A stretch of DNA of 64,000 nt from Vandiemenella viatica. Lineage: Eukaryota > Arthropoda > Insecta > Orthoptera > Morabidae. Shown piece after piece: positions 45,130 to 57,434 of this stretch. The notes below the pieces were generated by a model, which had not been told where the DNA came from, searched no databases, and was given only the letters and a program-made list of their open reading frames with translations. The translations under genes and the position numbers were made by a program. The stretch lies in the NCBI GenBank assembly GCA_031002005.1, contig CM061919.1, positions 171,103,121 through 171,167,120 on the forward strand, read 5' to 3'. The stretch's first letter is position 1, and each line of letters opens with the position of its first letter.

Positions 45130-45655
45130 GAACATATAATTGAAGAAAATGCACCTCTGTTAATAATACCAATAAAATGGGATAGCGATGGCACTCAGAA
45201 TTGGAGAGTCGTCACTGACTACCCGAAATTAAACGAGGCTACAGTAAACAGTGTTTTCCCATTGCCACTTATATAAGAAATACTGGATCATTCGGGGAAA
45301 TCACGGTATTTTTCGACATGAGATCTTGCCAAGAGATATCACCAGATATTTCTGCGAGAAGAGGATCGTGAGAAAACACCCAATGGTCATATTCAGTTTT
45401 GGAGGCTCCCTAAGGGATTAGCCGATGCACCAGCCTCCTTCCAGATGCTTATGTCCATATTACTTTCTAGGCTAGAAGGAGGCAAAGCCATGAGCTACTT
45501 GGACGATATTGTTGTGTTCAGCGCTACCCTAGAGAAGCATGTCGAAAGACTAACAGAAGTATTTGGGAAACTACAGGGACGTAATCTGCGATTGCAGATA
45601 TCAAAATGTTCATTTCTACATAAGGAGGTTACTTATCTTGGTCACGTTTTTATAT
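45130..45655 (+). pseudogene. reverse transcriptase, fingers and palm
   Basis: RVVTDYPKLNE, then FSTCDLAKRYHQI-type frames with the first catalytic Asp, then LPKGLADAPASFQ and SYLDDIVVF (the YLDD catalytic pair at about 45,500), then FLHKEVTYLGHV. The 45445-45655 part is open. After GHV the frame runs into an insert and resumes at about 47176. Frameshifts occur near 45330 and 45430. Confidence 0.8.
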
Positions 45656-47175
45656 ACCTCTTATATTACCTAAACTATTCAACAGGTCACTTATTACGTA
45701 CAATGAATATACCAAATAACTTTCAATAGTAAAGCACTTTTCATCTCAGAACATAACCTAGTTATATGTCCATTACCTTGTTAAAACCATTTAGAAGGGG
45801 GTAAATCTTATATAATTGTACAGTAAAGAACTTCTATAACGGTTTTCTTAACAAGAAAGCACTTTTTAAATTGATTCTAAAACATTTTTGTAAAAGACAT
45901 AATACTCAAATAAGGTTTTTTCAGTCATGATGAATTTTGTTGCATTCATTTTCACTAAGAAAGCGGAGAACGACAATCACTTTAAGGTGGTTTTAGTGTG
46001 CTTTTAAAATTTATATAAGGAGATATTTCAAATCAAAATAATTCGATCTTTTTTATAAAAAAAGAGCTAGAAAGATAAAACTATGCTTAAACGAAAGAGA
46101 AAAATTCAGTTAATAACAAACATATAACAGTTCAGGGGTAACTTGAAATTTAAAGTTAGAAAAACGAAGTTTTAGTGTTGACATGTGACAGAATCACCAT
46201 GTGTGACTTTTAGAAATTAATAGCTCTTAAACGAGAATAATTATGAGAAAAGTTGTCATGACCAAAAAGATTCGGAATAAATTAAACCATAACATAGTAA
46301 AATTTCGGGAAAATCTGAGTAAAATTAGGGTTCAACAGGAATAATTCACTAAAGACTAGTGTTTCTCCACGGGATTACACCCGTGTTCTACCGCAATTCA
46401 ACAATAGATAAGCCTAGCCTATAAAAAGCCGACCAGCGCAAGCAGTCGGTAATAGTTTTCAAACAGTTTTTCAAGAGGGCGGTCCAGGGGAGAAGAGCTC
46501 CGTGATGGGCAGCGAACTATGAGGCTGTGGACTTTCAAGATTTTAGTACTAGTGAAACAGAAAATTTCAAGTTGTTATAAACTTTACATTAGTTCCGATG
46601 CCTTATCTTCTGGTACCTCAACTTGTACTATGTAAAATTCAAGAATATAAACTTTATTTACACAAGAACTGTTTTACTCCATAAACCTTAATCTCTTGGG
46701 AGTAATTACGGGGGATTGGTGACCGTATAAAGAACCTTATGCACCCATACTATAAAGCAGGTATGGGCAACCTTTGCTTAGCTGAGGGCGTAATTTCGGG
46801 ACTTAATCAGGCAGCGGGCCGTAGGTAAGAGATCGCGGGCCGTAGGTAAGAAATAAGTAGGTAGTAGTGTATAAAAAGGCGATAGAAATTCACACATTTT
46901 TTTTTATTTATTAGAATTACAATAGCATAATCAAACATACAAAAGCAAATTAACAAAAACAGATAGAAAAATCAAATGAACATTAATGAGAGATTTGAGT
47001 TTGAAGCTTATTTGAAATTTCTGAATCTCTCGCGGGCCGGATTGAAGCTGGTGGAGGGCCGGATCCGGCCCGGGGGCCGGGGGTTGCCCATATATGCTAT
47101 AAAGGTACCAACCACCACGAATAAGCTAATGCGAATGTTGCATAAACCCCAAGCAACGTTTTGGCATTACAACAT
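45656..47175 (+). mobile_element. LTR-like insert inside the reverse transcriptase
   Basis: It separates ...TYLGHV from LTEERMKPDAEKV of one reverse transcriptase. It carries a TATA-like CCTATAAAAAGCC at about 46418, downstream CGACCAGCGCAAGCAGTCGG, and TTGGTGACCGTATAAAG at 46714, which looks like a primer-binding site after an LTR end. Only about 140 bases of following internal region remain, split by a MITE. The exact ends and a target duplication are not resolved. Confidence 0.5.
46758..47096. mobile_element. 339-bp hAT-type MITE with perfect 8-bp duplication
   Basis: The ends are CAGGTATGGGCAACC and, reverse-complemented, CATATATGGGCAACC. CTATAAAG directly flanks both sides (46750-46757 and 47097-47104). 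The inner ends are GC-rich (GGGCCGGATCCGGCCCGGGG). A related copy lies at 63188. No coding capacity. Confidence 0.85.
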
Positions 47176-47790
47176 GCTGACTGAGGAAAGAATGAAACCG
47201 GACGCGGAGAAAGTCTGGACAGTGTAAAACTTCCAGATGCCCACAAAAGTAAAGGAACTAGGGGATTCCTGGGGCTAGGGTGATATTACCGCTTAATCCG
47301 GGATTTTAGCAAGACTGCAAAACCATTTCACGATCTGCTGAAAAAAGGAACAGGATTTCAGTGGGGAGCTTTCAAAACACAAAAGGAGAAAATAACCACT
47401 CCACCAGTCCTAGGACTCCCCGATTTTAAGAAAGAATTCGCCTTAACGAACGACAGCAGCCAACTTTCTCTCAGTGCAGTGCTTAGCCATGGGGAACCGG
47501 GGGCTAATAAGCCGATAACTTATGCGTCACGAATGCTGAACAAGGTAGATCAGTACTAAACGGTAATCGAGTAAGATCTATCGTCAATAGTGTGGACAGT
47601 GAAACAATTCCAACATTATATATTCGGGCGTAAATTCGTCATATATACCGATCATAAACCTTTACAATGGTTATTTTCCGTGAATTTTCGCAGTTAATGA
47701 AATTTAGATTCAAGCTGGAAGAGTATCAGTATACTATATGGTACTTAGCTGGTAAACAATGACGTAGCCGATGCGTTATGGCGCATTAGG
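47176..47790 (+). pseudogene. reverse transcriptase end and RNase H
   Basis: LTEERMKPDAEKVW is followed, in shifting frames, by RT connection and RNase H motifs: KTAKPFHDLLKKGTGFQWG, PPVLGLPDFKKEF, LTNDSS, ITYASRMLN and VIYTDHKPLQWL, ending ADALWRI where ADALSRI is usual. At least five frame breaks. It stops at the edge of the P-like element. Confidence 0.75.
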
Positions 47791-47864
47791 CACACGGAGC
47801 CATTCAGCACCTTCTAAAATGAAAGCCTGCGCACCGGCACGTGACGTCGTCATATGTAGTCCAC

Positions 47865-49628
47865 TTGGCGATACCGCGCGTAAGTTCGTACGAGCGTGAA
47901 TTTCACTTCTTGATGATAAATGAAACTGCAACATTTCCTCTTTGAAATTACAATTTTTTTGTTCGTAATTTATTTAGAATATTTTTAAATAAGTTCTAAG
48001 CAAACTGCTGTTGTAATATAGGACTAATTACGTGATTCCCAAAAGTTCATACATCATTTACTAGAAATCTTTATCCTCCCGAAAGTCCCAAATATTCGAG
48101 ATGAGTATATATGATGTTGGTAGAATGTTTATGGACAGGCTTACTTTCTGAATTTCGTCGATTCATCTTTTATTTGTAAGTTAACTTCATTTCAGTCAGG
48201 CTCTAATTACAATTTTTCGGTAAAGATTTCACTGTTGCAGCGTAATATATTTGCAGGCAAATTGTTTTTCCGTTTCTGAGAGAGAGGAAAAATTTTTTTG
48301 ACTAAATTTTTTCCAGGAAATTGCTAGTCATACAGCTATGAAAGTTTGTTGTGGCAGAAGCACCAAAAAAATAATACAACTTGTAAGACCCAAAATGTGC
48401 ACTGGGATTGGTGCATAAACTTGAATCTTAACTCTGACCGTGTGTAGCCTTGGATGCTACAGTTTTGGCTTAGATAGAATAATAGGCCGCCACATAGGTT
48501 TTTAACCAGAAAACTATGAAAAGGTAAAGTTCAATAAATAGTTTAATTGTCATTTGAATAACTATATTTTTCAATTTCACAAAGCCAAAAACCGTACAGA
48601 CAATCAGATGACTTTTCCAAATAAATGTTTTACAAGTTCGATTAACCGGTCAAGCCAGACCACACCCCAATAGTATCAAACTGTTAGTTGTAATAATTAA
48701 ATGAAAGAAAATCACACGCTCCCATTGTTCCATGGTTTAGTAAATTCAAACAATCCCGAGGCCATACATTGCGGAAAATTACTTTACCGCGACATTATGT
48801 TCAACTTGAATAAAAGAAGAAGCATTACTTCAAAAATAAAACTTGGACAACAGTGCTTGATATAAAACTTTCCGGCCTACGGACCTACATGTTATCGCGT
48901 TCGCGGTTCCTGGCAGACTGGGGGCGAACAACTGCACGCATGCGCTTATATCACATAGCACTTCCTGCTTCTCGAATATTCCTAGCGACTTCTCACGCGA
49001 AGTGTGGGAACAAAACTTTTCCTCTTTCACAGGGGTGGTTGATGGGAAGCTTGTCAGATATCAAATCGCACATCTGAAGTCCTAACATTGGCTAATTTGA
49101 CCTTGACAATAAAAATAATTCAATCTTTCTGAAATTTCACCAATCGCTAGATCTTTGAATAAACGTTAACTTTAGTTATCATGAAAATTATCCTAACTTT
49201 AATGCTTTAACTGAAAATAAATACTTTAGATATGAACTTTCGCAATCCCACTCCAAGTGAATGCTGAAATCGAAAAAAATTGAAAAATACTATCTTAAAA
49301 ACTTCTTTCTAACTTGAATAAACATAGAACTAACTTTAAAAATGAAATGCAATAATATTCTATTCAATTTAACTCGTGGCTCTGAGAACAAAATTTAACA
49401 GATAGCTTACAAACTTAGGCAAAAATCATACTCATATCAAGTCCATAAATACACTACACAGTACCAGAAGCTGTTATGGACATTACAAGGGCAGCTTTCA
49501 GATATATTTCTCACACGAAATTCTAAAGAGATGTCTCCATGGTCAAACACAGAACTAAAATGAAGAGCTAACAATGTAATTTGCACAAGAATCCCTGAAA
49601 AAGGATACCTGGAAATATGTACTCAATG
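47865..49628. other. non-coding left part of the P-like element
   Basis: No domain recognised. Short frames at 48830-49077 lie in a locally GC-rich patch and are not convincing. Confidence 0.4.
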
Positions 49629-49636
49629 GTTTAGAG

Positions 49637-52471
49637 CAGTGGTTCCCAACAGGTGGTCCGCGGACCCCCAGGGGTCCGCGAGCTATGCCAGAGGGGTCCG
49701 CAAAATGCTATTAGAATAAAAAATATATTAAATATATTTCGTATGATAACAAATTTTTTGTTTTGGCCGTTTCCTGCATGAGCAGAGCTTTAGCGAACGG
49801 CTAACTTCTGCGTCTAGCAGAAAATAGTTCTGCTGTATGCCGTTAGACTGCGCGCGCTGCCTCTTTGCAGCTGACAACTGACAGTCACTTTACACAGAAA
49901 TTCGTATTTCAGACGACAATCGGCCATTGTTAATTTATTGCCAGTGCTTTCACAGACCGTGTTCAGTATTCAATATTCTGTATTACAACAGTAGTGTTTG
50001 TAAAGCGTTGTTTTTCGCGGAAGCTACAGTTCGTGTAGTTAAAAATGGACCGTTGGTTAAAAAGTGGTTCGTTAAAACGAGAAAGGTCTACAGATGAAGA
50101 GGAAGGTAATGCTTTTGATGTGCAAGCAAGTAAGTCAGTGACTCTCGAATCGAAGTCAGTGTCCATTGAACCTAAATCGTCGGCGTACCTTGAACCTAAC
50201 TCTTCCAAGATCAGTGTTAAGCTTACTGGAAAAATTAGAAAATATAACTCTGATTACTTGGAAATCGGTTTTACGTTCACTGGACCTGAGCAACAGCCTA
50301 AACCTCAATGTGTAATTTGTTATGAAAGCCTTTCGAATGAATGTATGAAACCAGCAAAACTCCGGCGTCATCTTGAAACAAAGCACCCAGAGTACAAAAG
50401 TAAGTCATTAGATTTTTTCAAAAATAAATTAGGAGAGTTGAAAATATCTCGTAAAACAATTACTAAACACTCTGGTGCAAATGTAAACGAAAATGCAACC
50501 CTTGCGTCTTACGAGGTGGCTCAGCTTGTTGCTAAATGTGGGAAAAACCACACAATTGCTGAGGAACTTATACTGCCATCAGCAATAATACTTTGCAAGA
50601 GAATGTTAGGTGATGCAGCTGCTAAGGTAATAGGAACTGTCCCGCTATCAAATAATACTGTTCAAAGACGAATTACTGATATGGCAGTTAACATCGAAGA
50701 AACATTGTTGGCTAGACTTTGCATGAGTGACATGTACGCTCTACAATTGGATGAAAGCACAGACATATCTAAAAAAGCTATAATGTTGGTTTTCGCACGA
50801 TTCTTATGGGAGGACCAAGTGTTTGAAGATTTCCTTTTTTCATGCGAACTACTGCATACAACAGCAGACGATATTTTTACTGCATTAAATAATTATCTCA
50901 ATGAACACGATGTCACCTGGAAAAAATGTGTAGGCTTGTCGACGGATGGAGCAAAGTCAATGGCTGGCAAAAAAACAGGACTTCTAGCTCGTATCAAAGC
51001 AGTAGCCCCTGAGGTGAAATGGACTCACTGTTGTATCCATCGTGAAGCCTTAGTAGTCAAAAGATTGCCTGAACCTTTGCAAAAGATACTTAACGAAGTA
51101 GTTCAAATCATTAACTATATTAAAACTCGACATCTGCAATCCAGATTATTTTCTTTATTGTGTAAAGAGATCGGCAGTGAGCATGAGCAACTTCTTATTC
51201 ATACAGAAGTAAGATGGCTTTCTCGAGGTAGGATCTTGTCAAGATTTTTTGAACTTAGAGACGAGGTTCGTGTCTTCGTTCTTGACACAAAGTACGCGGA
51301 TTTTCTCACTAACTTCTCTTGGCTTTGCTCAGTTGCGTACTTAGCTGATGTGTTTGAACACTTGAATGTGTTAAACTTGAGTTTACAAGGAAAAAATGTA
51401 GACATGTTCAAAGTTGAGGATAAGATTAGTGCTATGGTCAAAAAATGTCAAATCTGGGCGTCAAGAATAGAAAACGAGTCACTAACTAACTTTTCTACTT
51501 TAAAACAATTCTTGGAATCATCAGAGGAGAGTCTGCCTGACCAGATCAAGATCAATGTAGCCGATCATCTACGCAGCCTAGCCACCACTTTTAGAGAGTA
51601 TTTCCCTAAACCTGACCCTGACGACAGATGGATTCAAAATCCTTTCAGCTGTGAAGAAATAGACAAAATCCATGGCCTCACTGTAGAAGAGCAAGATCAA
51701 CTTGTGGATCTGTCCAGCTGTGGTACGATGAAAAACATTTTCATCTGTGATAAAATTACAGACTTCTGGGCATCAGCACGCAAGGACTACAAGAAACTTG
51801 GAGATAAGGCAATGAAAAAGATTCTTCCATTTGCAACCACATATCGGTGTGAGCAAGCATTTTCTTCCATGTGTTTCATGAAAAACAAATATAGGAATCG
51901 ACTCGACATACGGTCTGATTTCAGATTGAAAGTTTCAAGTTTGGAACCTAATATTTCAGAAATAATGAACTCAAAGGTCAGATTGAACTCATCTCATTAA
52001 GAATTGAAAATTAAAACTAACTGTATACTGATGGAGTACTTTCAAATAAATAATACCTTGTATGAAATTAGTGTTTTCTTATTTTTCACACATATCTACT
52101 CAATGCAATCTCAAGTGTAGTACACTTGAAAGACCAATACACTCAGTTTTAATTTTTTCCTGTCATTTTCAGTTCATACTCAATTTTTATTTTTTAAGGA
52201 GTTTCTTATACTAAACACCCAGATTTGAAGACAAAGATTTTGAGCAATAATAAAAAATTTAACAATAACAATGATGGCTAAATTGAAAAAGTTTTAAGCT
52301 CAATATTTGTTCAATAATGAATATGTCAATGTTGTTTATAAGTACCAAATATAGAAAACGTATAAAAAGACTCTTGATTGGTTTTTTTTAGGTATTTGAT
52401 ACTGTGATATGACAAAGTACCAACCATGCTCGATGAGGGGGTCCTCGAGAAAATTTTGTTGGGAACCACTG
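49637..52471 (+). mobile_element. intact hAT transposon
   Basis: Both ends carry the identical 14-base repeat CAGTGGTTCCCAAC (49637-49650; reversed at 52458-52471). A perfect 8-base duplication GTTTAGAG lies directly outside (49629-49636 and 52472-52479). Subterminal GTCCGCGGACCCCCAGGGGTCCGCG (49660-49685) is a palindrome, a likely transposase-binding region. The 2,835-base element has one long uninterrupted transposase frame. The perfect ends and duplication indicate a recent insertion. Confidence 0.95.
50045..52000 (+). CDS. hAT transposase, ZBED5/FAM200-like, intact
   Basis: A 651-codon uninterrupted frame. Residues 89-114 form a BED-type zinc finger (Cys89, Cys92, His109, His114) for DNA binding. 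The RNase H-like core has LDESTD (Asp236), STDGAKSMAG (Asp301) and a THCCIHREAL motif (about 327-336, the conserved CxxH block of hAT enzymes). The C-terminal dimerisation region has CEQAFSSM with Glu603. The protein would cut and rejoin the element ends in the nucleus. It resembles the host proteins ZBED5, FAM200 and SCAND3, derived from the same transposon group. Nearby 5' sequence gives 408 bases of leader; the ATG context AAAAATGG is good. All key residues expected of an active enzyme are present, but activity is untested. Confidence 0.95.
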   Translation: MDRWLKSGSLKRERSTDEEEGNAFDVQASKSVTLESKSVSIEPKSSAYLEPNSSKISVKLTGKIRKYNSDYLEIGFTFTGPEQQPKPQCVICYESLSNECMKPAKLRRHLETKHPEYKSKSLDFFKNKLGELKISRKTITKHSGANVNENATLASYEVAQLVAKCGKNHTIAEELILPSAIILCKRMLGDAAAKVIGTVPLSNNTVQRRITDMAVNIEETLLARLCMSDMYALQLDESTDISKKAIMLVFARFLWEDQVFEDFLFSCELLHTTADDIFTALNNYLNEHDVTWKKCVGLSTDGAKSMAGKKTGLLARIKAVAPEVKWTHCCIHREALVVKRLPEPLQKILNEVVQIINYIKTRHLQSRLFSLLCKEIGSEHEQLLIHTEVRWLSRGRILSRFFELRDEVRVFVLDTKYADFLTNFSWLCSVAYLADVFEHLNVLNLSLQGKNVDMFKVEDKISAMVKKCQIWASRIENESLTNFSTLKQFLESSEESLPDQIKINVADHLRSLATTFREYFPKPDPDDRWIQNPFSCEEIDKIHGLTVEEQDQLVDLSSCGTMKNIFICDKITDFWASARKDYKKLGDKAMKKILPFATTYRCEQAFSSMCFMKNKYRNRLDIRSDFRLKVSSLEPNISEIMNSKVRLNSSH

Positions 52472-52544
52472 GTTTAGAGAATATAATGCAGCAGCAACCT
52501 ACAATAAAGGATACTTTAAGAGGAAGTGTCCAGTAGCTCAGGAT

Positions 52545-52567
52545 GGGGAGGGGGGGGGGGGAGGGGG
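52545..52567 (+). other. G-rich tract
   Basis: GGGGAGGGGGGGGGGGGAGG-like run just right of the nested hAT. A possible G-quadruplex, otherwise simple sequence. Confidence 0.5.
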
Positions 52568-53283
52568 AAGTTTACAGAACAGGATTGCGCTAATCTTGTG
52601 TCAAAACCTTGAAACCCAGTTTTCAGATATATCTGTGATTTTTTTCCCCACCTTTGTAAGAAAATATTCTCACAAAATATGAAAACTTAAAATTTTTAGG
52701 ATACTTGCATAATGTGAAACTATAATTTGTATCATTGCCATTCCTTTATTTTGCATTATTTAAAACCGGAAGCTGCTAGCCATTATAAAAATAAAAAAAA
52801 TGTGTAAAATTCTTTACATTAAAAAATAACTGCAATAAAAATTTCAAGTTCTTAAAATATCTATCGCACAAAGCAGGTTATATACTTGTTAAATTAAACT
52901 AAAAAGAGCCTAAGGTGCTAATAATTAAGGAGGAAATTTTCCCTTACTTAGAGACTCTTTTTTAAATATTATATAAACCAAAGCAATATGGAAGTCTACA
53001 TGTTAGAAAGGTATGAAGATAGAAATACAGTATTAATGCAAATTAATGGTTTATTTTACAATCTGTACCAATTACATACAGGAAATATCATGAAATAGAA
53101 TATGATTCATAAGTACACATTCAACAGATAGACAGTACAAAAGAATAAATGCAATATTCCAGCTACATAAATAAATATGTCTAAACAGCCCATGATAGTA
53201 CAAAATTAAGTACACATAGTTTGCAGTTTTTGCTGGGTATTCTTTGAAACTTTGTTTGCATTTACTTTCTTACAATAATTATT

Positions 53284-55273
53284 CTAAAATGTGTTCACAG
53301 CAACCCAAACAATACATTTGATTATTGTCTGTGATGAATGTCCATTGCAGCAAACCCCATCAAATAAAATAAAGTAATTTTCACTTAGAATTGCAAGTGA
53401 TATTGCACATGCTGTAGCACGTTGATTTCTGCAGGAAAGGAAAACTGTTTCACGTTCTGAAAGAAGTTTGCTTACAACAATGTAAGTGTAAACAATTATG
53501 TCAAAAACAATTGATGGGTATTTTAGGCCACCACAGTCAAGTATAAAAATAAAATGGTCATTTATTGGCAGCTCTTCATCAATCACCATTTTGCAAAGGC
53601 AAATCTCACATTTCAGTTTCTTAATTACTGCATGGGCACAATAGCCTGCAATGAAAGTTAAAGGAGGAACAATTTCTTTTAAAGCAAGAATGTCATCTTC
53701 ATTTACGCTAACTTCTACGTCTAATGAGTCTACTTCCTCCATCTCAGTAAACAAAATTTTTGATGGGTTCCACTGAGATACAGCCATAAGAGGGTGAACT
53801 TAAAAACCAGAGGCATTACACTTTGGATGCGAAGCTTCATTTCTGCTTCATACACCTGTGTCACAGAAACATTATATTGCGACCCTGCCAGCTGTCGGTA
53901 CTTGCCGAAACGGCGCTCAAGCAATCTCTGTTTGAAGTTTGCCCATCTAAAAGTTTGTCATACCTAGTTCTTCAAAGCAATAACGAGCAATTTCTATCAC
54001 AGCATATGTTGTATGTCGAATAGCAAAAAATGTCTCTTTTGTGAGAAACCCAGTTGAAAGACCTTTAGCTTTCCATACATCAAGCCAATCAATAAAATCA
54101 TATAGAATTGCATAGAAACACTTTCAGCCATTAATGGTTCGATAAATGGATTCTGCTTGTGTTTCCCTTTAAACATTGATTTGACATTCATGACCTCAAA
54201 CCATTTTGTTACTATTCTAATGTACTCAGCTGTTGTTGACCCATGCCGCAAATAAAATTTACCACTAGCTACCTCAAGGCCCTCTGAAATATGTCTATTA
54301 AAAATTTGTAACACCAATTTCATGCACTGTTTCTCTAAAGATGTAGGGCAAAGTGATTTCAGAGTAAGCGTGTGACCATAAAATACAATAGAACTGGAAT
54401 CTATGTTATAAAGCTTTTTAAATGTTTTAAAAGAAGCTACAAAAAACTTATTTTGTTTCAATTCCTCTCTAACTGGAAACTGAGGATATAACATATCCTT
54501 ATCTTCATCTTTCTGATTCAGCCAGACATTTCTTATGCACTTCAGTATGTGAACTGGATCAATTAAAAAGAAAAGTGGGCGATCAGGATTAGCTGGGTGT
54601 TTAAAAACAATATTAATTTCCTTATCTGCAGAAAACATTGACATTGTTTTACTATTAATTTTATTGTTGTCAGTTGCAACACAACAAAAACCCTATAGCC
54701 AATAAGTTCAAGACCATTTAATATGGATAGCAGCACATCATGTAACAACTGAGCAGAAATTGTTTTCACTGGTAGGATGTGAACAACATCTCTGTAATCA
54801 GACCTTACACTTCAGCATAATTCCAAATGCTGAATTTGCCCCCTCTGTATTCCAAATAGGAGTTTAGATGAATTTCATATACATTCAGAACCACATTAAC
54901 ATCATTGGTGTTCAAATACTGAAACTTCTGTTTTGCATAAGATAGGAAATCACTTCCCCTAAGCTTTTCATGTGATGGATTTACATTAAATTTGTTACAG
55001 ATTCTACGTAAAGTACTAGGATGTTGCATTTTCATTAAAGAACTGCTACGTACAAACTTATAAGCATGAGAGGAAATGGAAAAAAAATAAACAACAAAAT
55101 ATCATGAATGCGGAACTAAACCTAAGATTAAATCTCTTGACATTTATGAGCCCAACTTGCTCAGATATAAATTCTACCATCTCCTTTTCACAATCCTCTA
55201 CTTTACCTTGCAATATCTCTAAACTTTCTTTTACCATCTGTACAATATTATTGATACAGAATTCTGAGGACAC
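53284..55273 (-). pseudogene. P-like transposase, catalytic and C-terminal regions
   Basis: Minus-strand frames: 55273-55058 (coiled region), 55035-54805 (TLRRICNKFN, a helix-turn-helix-like start), 54720-54644 (GLELIGYRVF, which leads to the second acidic region), 54644-53997 (IDPVHILKCIRNVWLNQ, the Asp-x-x-His-x-x-Lys-x-x-Arg-Asn motif of P transposases), 53924 (LERRFGKYRQLAGSQYNVS, strongly conserved in insect THAP9-type proteins) and 53787-53284 (C-terminal GGLKYPS helix). Frames break near 54720, 53990 (a TAG in the region before LERRFG) and 53790. Introns cannot be excluded for some breaks. Most likely a recently decayed transposase gene. Confidence 0.7.
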
Positions 55274-55289
55274 AGAATTCCGAGCCCCC

Positions 55290-55848
55290 AGAATCTAAAT
55301 CTGAAAACTCTTGCAATATACTCACAATTGTTATATATATTATTTATCTTTTGAGGAAAAGATAACCTTCCTAATGTCTTTAATTCCAAATTTCCCCTAA
55401 ACAGTGAAACATTTAAAATTTCATCTACAACAGCAGAATGTGTGATTAATGGTGCTGTGTTTCTTGTGATCTTCAGAAAATATACAAATTCACTGTTCAC
55501 TTCAATTACATTCCAATCACAGGGTAATTTCACTTCCTTGGCGCGTAACAATAACTCTTCTAAAGAACAGAAGCTGAAAGTATTTTCATACTGTTGTTGA
55601 GAAGATAAGTTACACTGTAATGCTGCTGTTAGTTGTTCATTTTCAAGTTGCAGCTTCTTTTCCTCTGGTCCTTCTCTCCTCATCTCTTCTTTGGAGAGGT
55701 ATGCAGGACAGTTTGGGAGTACCAATGGAACTGCACCTGGCTTCACACGTAGTTTTTGAAGGGGAGCACATAATAATTGACCTGTGTTTTCATCCCAAAC
55801 TCGTGTTTCCCAAATGATATCATCTTTCTGGAAGTGGGCCTGGCATAC
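55290..55848 (-). pseudogene. P-like transposase exon 2 (end of THAP, coiled coil)
   Basis: Acceptor TTTACAG at 55855-55849, then VCQAHFQKDDI, the second half of the THAP signature (Cys-x2-His). A stretch with PGAVPLVLP follows, then leucine/glutamate-rich coiled coil (KKLQLENEQLTAALQ) and a region up to EYIARVFRF. Joins in frame (phase 0) to the exon at 57435-57587. Near 55290 the frame breaks; a near-duplication of GAATTCTGTGTCCTCAGAATTCTG there may be the cause. Confidence 0.65.
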
Positions 55849-56254
55849 CTGTAAATCAAAATTCTTTAAAAAATGGAATACCAACAATCACAGAATTTAA
55901 AAAGGCTACTCATACTTCATGACAGAGTTATAAAAGTACTGTAAAGTTAGCCAAAAATGATCATGAAGAGTAACATATTTCTGGGTGTGCCCACATATAC
56001 AAAGTCCTCTTTGAAAACAAAATGAATAAATGACCATGGCACATCCAACATTGTCCAAATTAACAGAACAAATAACTGAATAATAAATGTACATACTGCT
56101 AGAGAATAAATACAGAATTTTGTTAGGAAAAAAATAATTAAATAAACATTGGAATGGAATAAAAATATCAAAACCTATCTTCCATACCATTTACAGCACT
56201 CCTAAGATACTCATGTCCACCAGACCATATATAAATAAACATGTTAAACTCCCA

Positions 56255-56410
56255 TCTTAGCCTTTAGAGACGGGAAAGGATGGGGGGCAAGGAATGGGAA
56301 GGATTTCGGCCATGGCCTTTTGAAGGAAGCATCCCGGCATTCACCTGGAGTGATTTGGGGAAACCATGGAAAACCCAAATCTGGATGCCCGGACGGGGAT
56401 TCGAACTGCC
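56255..56410 (-). mobile_element. tRNA-derived SINE fragment
   Basis: TTTAGAGACGGGAAAGGATG, CGGCCATGGCCTTTTGAAGG, CCATGGAAAACCCAAATCTGG and GGGGATTCGAACTGCCGTCC match the main SINE family, in reverse. It abuts the Harbinger fragment. Confidence 0.7.
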
Positions 56411-56930
56411 GTCCACGCATCTGTTGATCTTTCTCTCAATCGACTTGCGGTTGAGAAAGCATTGGCATGTTGATTTGTTATTATTGTGTCACCTTGTAGT
56501 TCAATTTCAGTGAACTGTTGTGTGCAACTTCTTACAAAATTGTGAAGGCAACATGTAGCTTTGACAGCTTGGACTGCGCTATCAGCATCCAGCTCTATAT
56601 GCAAAAAAAATTTATATGCCACGTCTGAACTAAACTTCCAAAGGTATTTTCTACTATACGTCGTACCCTACAGAGATGTTTGTTGAATTTTTTTCCCCTT
56701 TATCATTTACAACTGTAGTTTTTGCAAAAGGACGCATTAAATAAGTTTGTAGTTTGAATCTTCCATCGCCTAAAAATGCGTGAGGAATGGGCGTGTCTGT
56801 ATCAGGTAATGGTTTAGGCGGCAGGATATTTTCGTGAAGTATAAACTGACTTTATCGCCTTGAACTATTTAAAGCGAGCAGAAGAAGCAATTCTTCTTCG
56901 TCGGGTGAATTGCTGGACATGCTAATGAGG
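56400..56930 (-). pseudogene. Harbinger nuclease, deletion derivative
   Basis: The minus strand starts MSSNSPDEEELLLLLALN (about 56920, the usual Harbinger N-terminus). It then jumps to the C-terminal catalytic side: LPPKPLPDTDTPIPHAFLGD, YLMRPFAKTT and VKATCCLHNFVRS. The DDE core between is deleted. It lies in the first intron of the P-like transposase gene. The possible right terminus is GGGCC next to TTA at about 57036-57042. Non-functional. Confidence 0.65.
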
Positions 56931-57254
56931 AGAGGGCAGACATAAATAAAATAAAAAAATTAACTACTCCGTCCTTGGTCCACGATTGCTTCAACACTGG
57001 TACACCCTTCAGCTGCCCGCGCTCTGTTTGACCGGGCCTTTACTGGCAAAGGGAAAAATACAATTAAATAAATACACATGAACTCGTGCAACGACAATAA
57101 CCCTGAGTATGAATGAACTTCTTGTAATCTATTACAACCAAAATATTGACGTAGAACATGAGCTACTTTTTTCGTAAACATTCAAATTGTTAAATAGAAC
57201 AATAAGTGTTACAGCTGAGCAGTTAAAGATGCTTTAAATAAGAAGCGGAACTCG

Positions 57255-57396
57255 TTAAAAAATCCGATTTTTATTTGTAGTGTGCGTATCAGAATTACAC
57301 CACAGAAACATCCAGACAAGCGAACTTAAAAAATCCGATTTTTATTTGTAGGGTGCGTATCAGACATTACACCACAGAAACATCCATACAACCGAA
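57255..57396. repeat. two-copy 71-bp tandem duplication
   Basis: TTAAAAAATCCGATTTTTATT at 57255 and again at 57326, with nearly identical continuation through CACCACAGAAACATCCA. A recent local duplication in the intron of the P-like gene. Confidence 0.85.
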
Positions 57397-57434
57397 CTTA
57401 ACCTCTTAATTATGTAATCAAAACAATAACTTAC

